NCBI RefSeq assembly: GCF_014656295.1
Contig: NZ_BNCD01000012.1
Location: forward strand, 186,001-250,000
Reading direction: 5' to 3'
Length of the DNA: 64,000 nucleotides
DNA from: Streptomyces sulfonofaciens
GTDB taxonomy: Bacteria; Actinomycetota; Actinomycetes; Streptomycetales; Streptomycetaceae
Under the pieces are notes generated by a model, which was given only the letters and a program-made list of their open reading frames with translations, had not been told where the DNA came from and did not search any database. The position numbers and the translations under genes are program-made. Each line of letters starts with the position of its first letter. The first letter of the stretch is position 1. Positions 25,835 through 33,674 of this stretch are shown here, piece by piece.

Positions 25835-26053
25835 TCAGAGACCGGAGACCACACCGGTGGCCAGACCGGTGACGTCGAGACCGACGGTCGACTGGACGAC
25901 ACCGGAGACGGCGCCGACGGTGCCGCTGACCGGGGCAACCGAGTCCGCCGTGGCGACGACGTTGCTCACCAGGTCGCCGACCAGGCCGCCGGAGACGTTG
26001 TCCAGCTCGCTGTCGGAGATTTCGAGGGTCTCAACCTGGGGGGTGCGGTTCAT
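25835..26053 (-). CDS. Double-glycine-leader peptide precursor with Cys-free core
   Basis: The 72-residue product opens MNRTPQVETLEISDSELDNVSGG, a classic GG leader (residues 1-23) cut by C39 exporters. The 49-residue core is made almost wholly of Val, Gly, Ser, Thr, Ala, Leu and Asp, with one Asn, one Gln, one Pro, no Cys, no aromatic residue and no Lys or Arg. Short Gly/Ser-Val spacings recur along it. The core is acidic and hydrophobic, and could form amphipathic or membrane-inserting strands or helices. Without Cys, thioether rings cannot form, and no tailoring enzyme is nearby. It is first in the leftward unit with HlyD, C39-ABC and the second ABC. GAAGGGA lies upstream of the ATG. It may be a bacteriocin-like or signalling peptide; activity is unknown. 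Confidence 0.85.
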   Translation of the reverse strand: MNRTPQVETLEISDSELDNVSGGLVGDLVSNVVATADSVAPVSGTVGAVSGVVQSTVGLDVTGLATGVVSGL

Positions 26054-26638
26054 GATGGGAGTTTCCCTTCGTAAGGATATTTCTCAACAACGGCCGGACG
26101 AACCGTTCGGAGCGGGACCGCCATGCCGTTCGCGGCCGCCTGCTCCCCTGGGGTGGGTTCTCAGGGGTGGCTGCCGCGGTGCTGAGGATCCAAGCACGCC
26201 GTCACGTCGGGCTGCCAACTCCCGGCACCGCGATCCGGTGGTCGGGGGAGCGCCGACTTTCCCTGAGGTGCAGGTGTGTGCACGGGTTGGTGGCGAATCC
26301 TTCACGTGGCCCGCCGTCATGACCCCTTCCCGCGGCGTCCGGTGTCGCGGAAACCGGACACTCCCGTCACGAGAAGGCGGTGGCCCCACCTGTCCCTCGG
26401 TTTTCTGTCGGGATCCGTGCCCTGCCTGCGCAATCGGTGTGCAGATTTACTGAAGGTGCGCTTCCGCTTGGCCTGCGTGAACGCATAGTCACCGGTCCGT
26501 CGCGCTGTGCTCTCCCGGTGTGCCTGCTTGCCGTGCCTTGTCGTGCATGGCACTGCATTGCGGGTGAAAACAGTCATGCCCCCGCACGGGGCGGTGAGCG
26601 CCGGTGCGGGAGCAGGTGAGGGGGGCAGGCCGTGCTGG
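26054..26638. other. AT-richer intergenic region upstream of the precursor
   Basis: No gene is supported in this 585-bp gap. GC is visibly lower than elsewhere, above all at 26400-26600. On the minus strand TATCCT lies about 20 bases before the precursor ribosome site and could be a -10 element. The region probably holds the precursor promoter and regulator sites. Confidence 0.45.
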
Positions 26639-26905
26639 TCAGCCGCCCGCCGCACCCACCGCGGGGCACCAGGACCGCAGCAGCGCGAAGAACTCCCCCT
26701 CGTTGCCCGCGAGTCCGGCCGCGGCGAGTGCCCGGTCGGCGTCGGCCAGTAAGGAGGGCGCGACCACGGGCGGGTGACCGATGCCCGCGCCGCCCGCGGG
26801 GGCCGTGGGGCCGGCGAGGTCGAGGGCCGCCCGCACCGTCTGGAGCAGGCGCAGGTACGCCTGGACGGCGGCGCGTTCGCGGTCGGTCATCAGGGCCATG
26901 GGCAT
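26639..26905 (-). CDS. Small hypothetical protein beside the XRE regulator
   Basis: The 88-residue product begins MPMALMTDRERAAVQAYLRLLQTVRAALDLAG, likely an alpha helix, followed by a Pro/Gly/Ala linker and a second helical part (SLLADADRALAAAGLAGNEGEFFALLRSWCPAVG). GGGGAG precedes the ATG. It lies 141 bp downstream of the XRE gene, on the same strand. I do not recognise the family. It may be a partner of the regulator, by position only. Confidence 0.55.
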   Translation of the reverse strand: MPMALMTDRERAAVQAYLRLLQTVRAALDLAGPTAPAGGAGIGHPPVVAPSLLADADRALAAAGLAGNEGEFFALLRSWCPAVGAAGG

Positions 26906-27046
26906 GGCTGCTCCCCGGTGTGCTCGGCGCCGCCCCGCCGGTCGGTGGGCGGTGCGGCATCGGTCGGCTGCGCACGGTCGTTGCGCACTGCCAGCATGCC
27001 GTCCTGCACTGACAACGGCGCTGCGTGCGCGGTGCGTGCCGGCCGC

Positions 27047-27835
27047 TCAGCAGCCGCCCGGCAGTCCCGGCGCGTCGCCCTGTTGCGCGGGCCCGGGCGG
27101 GCCCGGTGCCTCGTGCCCCGCGGGTTCGGGCTGCGCGGGCTCGCGCCCAGCAGGCGCGTACCGCCCGCCGGCGTCCTCGAACAGCATCTCCAGCAGCATG
27201 TCGAGCCACTCGGTGACCTTGTCGCGGTGCTGGTCGCTGGGCAGTCGTGCGGCGCGCAGCGCGATGTCGCGCACGCCGTGGTGCCGGAGCAACTGCTCCA
27301 GCGGGTCACGCTCCCGGTCCTGGGGCGGCGCCGGGCAGCGCACCGCACGCCACTGCCGGTCGAGCCGGTGCAGCAGCTCCTGCTCGGTGTGCTGCAGGGC
27401 CATGGCGAGCGCTTCGGGGTCGTCGGCGGTCAGGAAGCCGGCGTGCACGCCGAAGAAGCGCTGGATCGCTGCGCAGTGCTCCATGGTGGGCCGCCGGTCG
27501 CCGTTGATCAGCGCTCCGGCCTGCTGGCGCGACATGCCCGCCGCGTCGGCGATCTCCTGCTGGGTGTAGCGGCGGCCGTCCGGCTTCCTGCGGGTGCGGC
27601 GCAGCAGGGCGAGCCGCTGCACGAAACGGTCCTGGAGGCAGACGCAGCCGCGCGTGCGGCCGCCGAGCAGCGGTTCGACCAGCTCCTCGGGAACGCCCGA
27701 GGCGACGGACAGCCGTGCCGCGTCGAAGACCTCGGCGCGGGGGATGCGGAGCCGGTCGGCCAGGGCACTGACACGGGCGGCCAGGGCCGGCAGCGGGCCG
27801 GTGTCAGCATCCGGAACCGAAAGGCCATCCGTCAC
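27047..27835 (-). CDS. XRE-family transcriptional regulator
   Basis: The 262-residue protein has an Ala/Leu-rich N-terminal part, then an XRE helix-turn-helix at about residues 70-135 (YTQQEIADAAGMSRQQAGALINGDRRPT), then FFGVHAGFLTADD and a long helical C-terminal region ending in a Pro/Gly-rich tail. The overall plan resembles the EspR-like XRE proteins of actinobacteria. GTG 27835 has GGAG upstream at fair spacing. It is divergent from an orphan MmyB-type ligand-binding domain, with a CGCCACA-AC-TGTGGCG dyad between them, and lies upstream of the peptide-export locus, which it may control. Confidence 0.82.
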   Translation of the reverse strand: MTDGLSVPDADTGPLPALAARVSALADRLRIPRAEVFDAARLSVASGVPEELVEPLLGGRTRGCVCLQDRFVQRLALLRRTRRKPDGRRYTQQEIADAAGMSRQQAGALINGDRRPTMEHCAAIQRFFGVHAGFLTADDPEALAMALQHTEQELLHRLDRQWRAVRCPAPPQDRERDPLEQLLRHHGVRDIALRAARLPSDQHRDKVTEWLDMLLEMLFEDAGGRYAPAGREPAQPEPAGHEAPGPPGPAQQGDAPGLPGGC

Positions 27836-27985
27836 CGAGAGAGCTCCTTGGTCACACCGGCGGGATCGGCGGGACCAAGGCATCCGAACTCCCGCCACCG
27901 CTTGATGGATCGCGCCGCCCTGCACGTGCCGTCCCGTAGGCGGACGTCGGGAGGTTAACCGGTGGCGGACGGGCGCATCCAGAAC

Positions 27986-28001
27986 CGCCACAACTGTGGC
28001 G
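27986..28001. promoter_or_regulatory. Dyad operator between XRE gene and MmyB-type gene
   Basis: CGCCACA and TGTGGCG form a 7-bp dyad separated by 2 bases, in the divergent promoter region. It is a candidate XRE-dimer binding site. Confidence 0.5.
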
Positions 28002-28038
28002 TGAATCGGCCCTCAACAGACCTTAAATGCCACGATAA

Positions 28039-28067
28039 TTGACATGTATCTGCGGTGGCAGCAGGAT
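28039..28067 (+). promoter_or_regulatory. Sigma70-type promoter for the MmyB-type gene
   Basis: TTGACA (28039-28044), a 17-bp spacer and CAGGAT (28062-28067) read rightward toward the start at 28154. The -35 is a perfect consensus, rare in this genome. Confidence 0.55.
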
Positions 28068-28153
28068 CGCGGGGCGGATGTGAAGATCCGTTTTGCCGCC
28101 GCGACCGCAGGGCAGTCGCGGGAAAAGAGCTGTAGTTGGGGGTTGGTGCACCG

Positions 28154-28825
28154 ATGGCACACCGCGCGGGCGGGTGGCGGTCGGGGACCGGGCACGACCC
28201 CGGCGATCCGGAGGTGCGCGCCTACCTCGAGGACTACACCGTTCTGCTGAGCACGGTTCCGCACCCGTCCGTCGTCTACGACCACCGGTGGGACGTGGTT
28301 CTCGCCAACCCCGCCTTCGACGCGCTCTTCCAGGGCATCGCGCCGCACCCGACCGCGATGCCGCACGACAACCTCATGCGCTTCGTCCTCTTCCATCCCC
28401 AGGCCGGCTCGGTCCTCGGCGAGCACGAGTCGAGCTGGTGCCTGCCGATGCTGGCGCACCTGGCCAAGGGCCTGGAGGAGCACGGGCAGGACGCCGGACT
28501 GCTCGCGATCCGCAGGGAGATCGAGGACGACCCCATCATGGAGGCCGCCTACCGCCAGGGCCTGCCGCACTGGCTGCGGACGGTCGGCCCGGACGCGGCG
28601 GAGCACGACGGCTCGGTCCGTCCGCTGTGGCATCCGGATCCGCGCTGGGGCCGCACCCACTGCCGGGTCGTGGCCGACACCCCCCGGATGCTCCAGGCAC
28701 TGGGCTACCACCATCTGACGCTGGTGCTGCGCGAGCCCCGCGGCGGCCCGCGCGGTATGCGCGCGGCGCCCGGCGGCCGACGGGCCGCGGGCCACCTCCG
28801 GGCGGTGCCCGCCGCGGAGGCCTGA
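28154..28825 (+). CDS. MmyB-type ligand-binding domain protein lacking the HTH
   Basis: The 223-residue protein matches the C-terminal sensor half of MmyB/MLTR regulators: HPSVVYDHRWDVVLANPAFDALFQG, MRFVLFHPQAG, the acidic middle and HPDPRWGRTHCRVVADTP. Normally an N-terminal XRE domain of about 75 residues precedes this; here only about 25 residues come first, and no HTH is readable upstream in any frame. It may act as a ligand sensor in trans, or be a decayed regulator. It is divergent from an intact XRE gene. The ATG has only a weak ribosome site, and an in-frame GTG lies a few codons upstream. Confidence 0.72.
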   Translation: MAHRAGGWRSGTGHDPGDPEVRAYLEDYTVLLSTVPHPSVVYDHRWDVVLANPAFDALFQGIAPHPTAMPHDNLMRFVLFHPQAGSVLGEHESSWCLPMLAHLAKGLEEHGQDAGLLAIRREIEDDPIMEAAYRQGLPHWLRTVGPDAAEHDGSVRPLWHPDPRWGRTHCRVVADTPRMLQALGYHHLTLVLREPRGGPRGMRAAPGGRRAAGHLRAVPAAEA

Positions 28826-28886
28826 CGCGGAGGCCTGACGCGCCGGCGCCCGCGCGCTGGAGGCCGGTTCGAGCAACGGGGATCCT

Positions 28887-28923
<37 letters not shown>

Positions 28924-28993
28924 CGGTGTCGCCGCCGTCGTCACCGGCTGTCCTGCACGGCCTGCACGGCCTGCACGGAGGCGCCCGACCCAC

Positions 28994-29016
28994 GCAAGCT
29001 GCTTGCAAGAGCTTGC
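28994..29016. promoter_or_regulatory. Overlapping MalR-type operators in the malR promoter
   Basis: GCAAGC-T-GCTTGC (28994-29006) and GCAAG-AG-CTTGC (29005-29016) are two palindromes overlapping by two bases. A further half-site CTTGCG follows at 29023. They overlap the promoter of malR and point to autoregulation. Confidence 0.7.
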
Positions 29017-29031
29017 GCTATTCTTGCGTGC

Positions 29032-30039
29032 ATGACGCGACGACTTGCTCAGGTGGCCAAGAAAGTAGGGGTCAGCGAGGCCACGGTCAGCCGGGTGCTC
29101 AACGGCAAGCCGGGGGTCTCGGAGGCGACCCGGCAGGCGGTGCTCTCCGCGCTCGACGTGCTCGGCTACGAGCGCCCCACCCAACTGCGCGGCGAGCGCG
29201 CCCGTCTGGTGGGCCTGGTGCTGCCCGAGCTGCAGAACCCGATCTTCCCCGCGTTCGCCGAGGTGATCGGTGGTGCGCTCGCCCAGCTCGGCCTGACGCC
29301 CGTGCTGTGCACCCAGACCAAGGGCGGGGTCTCCGAGGCGGACTACGTCGAGCTGCTGCTGCAGCAGCAGGTGTCCGGCGTGGTGTTCGCGGGCGGCCTG
29401 TACGCGCAGGCCGACGCGCCGCACGACCACTACCGGCAGTTGGCCGACCGCAGGATCCCGGTGGTGCTGGTCAACGCCGCCATAGAGCACCTGGGCTTCC
29501 CCGGTGTCTCCTGCGACGACGCCGTCGCCGTCGAGCAGGCCTGGCGGCACCTCGCCTCGCTCGGCCACGAGCGCATCGGCCTGGTCCTCGGCCCCGCCGA
29601 CCACATGCCCTCGCAGCGCAAGCTCGCCGCCGCACGGGCCATCCGGGCGGCCGCCGGCGCCGGGCTGCCCGACGAGCACGTCGCACGCGCCATGTTCTCC
29701 ATCGAGGGCGGCCAGGCCGCCTCCGCCCGGCTGCTGGACGCCGGCGTCACCGGTTTCATCTGCGCCAGCGACCCGATCGCGCTCGGCGTGGTGCGCGCCG
29801 CCCGCCGCCGCGGCCTCGCGGTGCCCGGGAACGTGTCGGTGGTCGGCTACGACGACTCGGCGCTGATGAACTGCACCGAGCCTCCGCTGACGACGGTCCG
29901 CCAGCCCATCGAGTCCATGGGCCGGGCCGCGGTCGAGATGCTGTACGCGCAGATCGGCGGCGGCAGCGTGGCCGCCGAGGAGCTGCTGTTCGAACCGGAG
30001 CTGGTGGTCCGCGGCTCCACCGGCCAGGCGCCGCGCTGA
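29032..30039 (+). CDS. malR: LacI-family maltose regulator MalR
   Basis: The 335-residue protein has an N-terminal HTH (RLAQVAKKVGVSEATVSRVLNGKPGVS, residues 4-30) and the PBP1-like sensor ending VVGYDDSALMNCTEPPLTTVRQP. In Streptomyces MalR represses malEFG and is released by maltose. It heads a collinear malEFG-aglA set here, which supports the name. No ribosome site precedes ATG 29032; TATTCT at 29019-29024, seven bases before it, suggests a leaderless mRNA. Two CTTGC palindromes overlap this promoter. Confidence 0.88.
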   Translation: MTRRLAQVAKKVGVSEATVSRVLNGKPGVSEATRQAVLSALDVLGYERPTQLRGERARLVGLVLPELQNPIFPAFAEVIGGALAQLGLTPVLCTQTKGGVSEADYVELLLQQQVSGVVFAGGLYAQADAPHDHYRQLADRRIPVVLVNAAIEHLGFPGVSCDDAVAVEQAWRHLASLGHERIGLVLGPADHMPSQRKLAAARAIRAAAGAGLPDEHVARAMFSIEGGQAASARLLDAGVTGFICASDPIALGVVRAARRRGLAVPGNVSVVGYDDSALMNCTEPPLTTVRQPIESMGRAAVEMLYAQIGGGSVAAEELLFEPELVVRGSTGQAPR

Positions 30040-30315
30040 CCCCGTGGCGGCCCCCGGCCGGCCGCACCCCGCGGCCGGCCGCCGTGTGCCGGCCGTGTGT
30101 CGGACGCCGCCATGAGCCCGCAGCCGCGTGGCATCCGGATGGCAATGGTGCGGTATGGACCAACAGTGAGCTGTTCAGTATTTACGAGATAGGCGCGACA
30201 TCTTGCGTCTCACTATCGGTGGTGGTTGAGTGGCGTGCGCCACGCAGCGCACGCGTCCACCACGGCGTGCCGCGCGGCGGGGCCTACCACGCGCCTGCCC
30301 AAAAGGGGTCCACCG

Positions 30316-31734
30316 ATGAGAAGTCCCGGGTTCCGTCGCACCTTCTTCCTGGGGGCACCCCCCAGGCCTTCCGGCCGCCGGGGGAGCATCAGGGGCCTCG
30401 GGGGCGCCCCCATGGCCGCCATGGCCACGGCCCTCGTCCTCACCACGGTCTCGGCCTGCGGTTCCGGTGACGACGGGGCCGCCGACGGCAGGACCCACAT
30501 CACGGTCAACTGCGAACCCCCGAAGAGCGCCAAGGTCGACCGCGGCTTCTTCGACCAGGACGTGGCGTCCTTCGAGAAGCAGCACCCGGACATCGCCGTC
30601 ACCCCGCACGACGCCTTCCCCTGCCAGGACCCCAAGACCTTCGACGCCAAGCTCGCCGGCGGGCAGATGGAGGACGTCTTCTACACGTACTTCACCGACG
30701 CCGCGCACGTCGTGGACATCAACCAGGCCGCCGACCTCACCCCGTACGTCAAGGACCTGAAGAGCTACCCGACGATCCAGAAGCAGTTGCGCGACATCTA
30801 CACCGTGGACGGCAGGATCTACGGCATTCCGCGCACCGGCTACTCGATGGGCCTCGTCTACAACAAGAAGCTCTTCAAGAAGGCCGGCCTCGACCCCGAG
30901 AAGCCGCCGGCGACATGGCAGGAGGTGCGCGCCGACGCCAAGCGGATCGCCGCGCTCGGCGGCGGCACCGTCGGCTACGCCGACTACAGCGCCCAGAACC
31001 AGGGCGGTTGGCACTTCACCGCCGAGCTCTACTCCCAGGGCGGCGACGTCGTCAGCCCGGACGGCAAGAAGGCACGCGTCGACACCCCCGAGGGCCGTGC
31101 CGTCCTGCAGAACCTGAAGGACATGCGCTGGAAGGACGACTCCATGGGCAGCAAGCAGCTCCTCGTCCTGAACGACGTCCAGTTGATGATGGGTTCGGGC
31201 AAGCTCGGCATGTACCTGGCGGCGCCGGACAACATCCCGATCCTGGTCAAGGAGAAGGGCGGCAACTACAAGGACCTCGCCCTCGCGCCCATGCCCGGCG
31301 GCAAGGGCACCCTCATCGGCGGCGACGGCTACATGTTCAACAAGAAGGACAGCCCCGCGCAGATCAGGGCCGGGCTGAAGTGGCTCGACCACATGTTCCT
31401 CACCCCCGGCAAGGGCTTCTTCGGCGACTACGCCCGCGCCAGGAAGCACGACGCGCCGGTCGGCCTGCCCGAGCCGCGGCTGTTCACCGGTGCGGCCGAC
31501 GCAGAGGACCAGCAGATCAAGAAGGCCAACGCCAACGTGCCGGTGGACAACTACCAGCGCTTCCTCGACGGCAACAAGCAGCTCGACCTCAAGATCGAGC
31601 CGCCGCAGGCGCAGCAGATCTACTCGGTCCTGGACGGCGCCGTCTCGGCCGTGCTCACCAAGAAGGACGCCGACATCGACCAGCTCCTCAAGGACGCCTC
31701 CGGCAAGATCGACGGAATTCTCGCCCGGGGCTGA
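30316..31734 (+). CDS. malE: Maltose/maltodextrin ABC transporter, lipoprotein binding subunit MalE
   Basis: The 472-residue extracytoplasmic solute-binding protein carries the lipobox VSAC (Cys48) and the usual family 1 features (YGIPRTGYSMGLVYNKKLFKKAGL, GGDGYMFNKKDSPAQ). Its n-region is odd: residues about 12-32 (GAPPRPSGRRGSIRG and flanks) are encoded by a hairpin repeat, 30348-30411, that splits the basic start from the hydrophobic core. Whether export still works is unclear. The ATG follows AAAAGGGG. The 276-bp gap from malR contains a CTTGCG half-site at 30202. malF follows 10 bp downstream. No malK is present; Streptomyces use the shared ATPase MsiK. Confidence 0.88.
   Translation: MRSPGFRRTFFLGAPPRPSGRRGSIRGLGGAPMAAMATALVLTTVSACGSGDDGAADGRTHITVNCEPPKSAKVDRGFFDQDVASFEKQHPDIAVTPHDAFPCQDPKTFDAKLAGGQMEDVFYTYFTDAAHVVDINQAADLTPYVKDLKSYPTIQKQLRDIYTVDGRIYGIPRTGYSMGLVYNKKLFKKAGLDPEKPPATWQEVRADAKRIAALGGGTVGYADYSAQNQGGWHFTAELYSQGGDVVSPDGKKARVDTPEGRAVLQNLKDMRWKDDSMGSKQLLVLNDVQLMMGSGKLGMYLAAPDNIPILVKEKGGNYKDLALAPMPGGKGTLIGGDGYMFNKKDSPAQIRAGLKWLDHMFLTPGKGFFGDYARARKHDAPVGLPEPRLFTGAADAEDQQIKKANANVPVDNYQRFLDGNKQLDLKIEPPQAQQIYSVLDGAVSAVLTKKDADIDQLLKDASGKIDGILARG
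30348..30411. repeat. Palindromic repeat inserted in the malE signal sequence
   Basis: An 8-bp stem with a 3-nt loop (30348-30366), then GGCC-rich sequence, and a GGGGGCGCCCCC palindrome ending at 30411. It resembles the G-run/C-run hairpin elements scattered through Streptomyces genomes, here kept in frame. Confidence 0.55.
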
Positions 31735-31744
31735 CGGGAGCGCC

Positions 31745-32725
31745 ATGAAGACCGCACCGAATCCGGCCGCGCCCGCGCGGCCGCCGGCCGTGCCACCCGG
31801 CCCACCGGGCGCAGGCGCGGCGGGCGGCGCCGCGGCCCGCACGGGCCGCCCGCTGAGCCGCAGGATCGCCGAGCAGGCCCGCGCCTACGCCTTCCTCCTC
31901 GGCGGCCTCGTCTGCTTCGCGCTGTTCTCCTGGTACCCGGCGGTGCGTGCGGTCGTCATCGCCTTCCAGAAGTACACGCCGGGCTCCGATCCGCAGTGGG
32001 TGGGCACCGCCAACTTCACCCGGGTGCTGCACGACCCCGAGTTCGGCGCGGCCTGGCGCAACACCCTGGTGTTCACCCTGTTCGCGCTGCTGCTCGGCTT
32101 CGCGGTGCCGTTCGTCACCGCGCTGGTGCTCAACGAGCTCCGGCACTGGAAGGCGTTCTTCCGGGTCGTGGTCTACCTGCCCGTGATGATCCCGCCGGTG
32201 GTCAGCGCCCTGCTGTGGAAGTGGTTCTACGACCCGGGGGCGGGCCTCGCGAACGAGGTGCTGCGCTTCGCGCACCTGCCCACCTCCAACTGGTCCAACG
32301 GCGCGGACACCGCCCTCGTCTCCCTGGTCATCGTCGCCACCTGGGCCAACATGGGCGGCACGGTACTGATCTACCTGGCGGCCCTGCAGGGCATACCCGG
32401 GGAGCTGTACGAGGCGGCGGAGATCGACGGGGCCGGACTCCTGCAGCGGGTGCGGCACGTGACGATCCCGCAGACCCGCTTCATCATCCTCATGCTGATG
32501 CTGCTCCAGATCATCGCCACCATGCAGGTCTTCACGGAGCCGTTCGTGATCACCGGCGGCGGTCCGGAGAGCGCCACCGTCACCGTGCTCTACCTGATCT
32601 ACAAGTACGCCTTCCTCTACAACGACTTCGGCGGCGCCTGCGCGCTCAGCGTCATGCTGCTCGTCCTGCTCAGCGCCTTCTCCGCGCTCTACCTGCGCCT
32701 GACCCGCTCGGGGGAGGACACATGA
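31745..32725 (+). CDS. malF: Maltose ABC transporter permease MalF
   Basis: The 326-residue protein has a Pro/Ala-rich cytoplasmic tail of about 45 residues and six membrane segments. The EAA loop is YEAAEIDGAGLLQRVRHVTIPQ, which docks on the ATPase. GGGAG precedes the ATG. Its stop overlaps malG by ATGA. Confidence 0.93.
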   Translation: MKTAPNPAAPARPPAVPPGPPGAGAAGGAAARTGRPLSRRIAEQARAYAFLLGGLVCFALFSWYPAVRAVVIAFQKYTPGSDPQWVGTANFTRVLHDPEFGAAWRNTLVFTLFALLLGFAVPFVTALVLNELRHWKAFFRVVVYLPVMIPPVVSALLWKWFYDPGAGLANEVLRFAHLPTSNWSNGADTALVSLVIVATWANMGGTVLIYLAALQGIPGELYEAAEIDGAGLLQRVRHVTIPQTRFIILMLMLLQIIATMQVFTEPFVITGGGPESATVTVLYLIYKYAFLYNDFGGACALSVMLLVLLSAFSALYLRLTRSGEDT

Positions 32726-33615
32726 GGCCCTCAGGTCCCCGCGGCACCCGCACACTGATCTCGCCGCACACCCTCGGCCGCCCGCGCGGCAGGGCCGTCT
32801 ACTGGACGGTGTTCTGCGGCGTGGTGCTGCTCTTCGCACTCGCCTTCCTCTTCCCGGTGTACTGGATGGTGTCCGGCGCGATGAAGTCGCCGGACGAGGT
32901 GACCCGCACCCCGCCCACCCTGGTCCCCGAGTCCTGGCACACGGCCGGCTACACCGACGCCTGGGACCTGATGCAGTTGCCCGCGCACCTGTGGAACACG
33001 GTGGAGCAGGCCGCCGGCGCCTGGCTGCTGCAGATCGTCTTCTGCACCGCGGCCGCCTACGCCCTGTCCAAGCTGCGGCCCGCGTTCGGCAGGATCGTCC
33101 TCGGCGGCATCCTGGCCACCCTCATGGTCCCGGCGCAGGCCCTGGTCGTGCCGAAGTACCTGACCGTGGCCGACCTGCCCGTGCTGCACACCAGCCTGCT
33201 CAACGACCCGCTCGCGATCTGGCTGCCCGCCGTGGCCAACGCCTTCAACCTCTACCTCCTCAAGCGGTTCTTCGACCAGATACCGCGCGACGTGCTGGAG
33301 GCGGCGGAGATCGACGGCGCCGGGAAGCTGCGCAGCCTCGTCTCGATCGTCCTGCCGATGTCGCGGCCGGTGCTCGGCGTGGTGTCGATCTTCGCGCTCG
33401 TCGCCGTCTGGCAGGACTTCCTGTGGCCGCTGATGGTCTTCTCCGACACCGACAAGCAGCCCATCAGCGTGGCACTGGTCCAGTTGTCCCAGAACATCCC
33501 GCTGACCGTGCTGATCGCGTCCATGGTGATCGCCAGCGTCCCGATGGTCGTGATGTTCCTGGTCTTCCAGCGGCACATCATCGCCGGCATCAGCGCCGGC
33601 AGCACCAAGGGCTGA
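32722..33615 (+). CDS. malG: Maltose ABC transporter permease MalG
   Basis: The 297-residue six-helix permease partners MalF. The EAA loop is LEAAEIDGAGKLRSLVSIVLP. The start overlaps malF (ATGA), with GGGGAGG upstream. The usual C-terminal QRHIIAGISAGSTKG is present. It is followed 59 bp later by the alpha-glucosidase gene. Confidence 0.93.
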   Translation: MRPSGPRGTRTLISPHTLGRPRGRAVYWTVFCGVVLLFALAFLFPVYWMVSGAMKSPDEVTRTPPTLVPESWHTAGYTDAWDLMQLPAHLWNTVEQAAGAWLLQIVFCTAAAYALSKLRPAFGRIVLGGILATLMVPAQALVVPKYLTVADLPVLHTSLLNDPLAIWLPAVANAFNLYLLKRFFDQIPRDVLEAAEIDGAGKLRSLVSIVLPMSRPVLGVVSIFALVAVWQDFLWPLMVFSDTDKQPISVALVQLSQNIPLTVLIASMVIASVPMVVMFLVFQRHIIAGISAGSTKG

Positions 33616-33674
33616 GCGCCCACCCGAACCGCCCCGCCCCTGCCCCTGACCGGCACCCTCGAAAGGCACGCACC

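Noticed and set aside
25835..26053. Lanthipeptide precursor
   Set aside because: The core contains no Cys and no lanthionine synthetase is present in the window.
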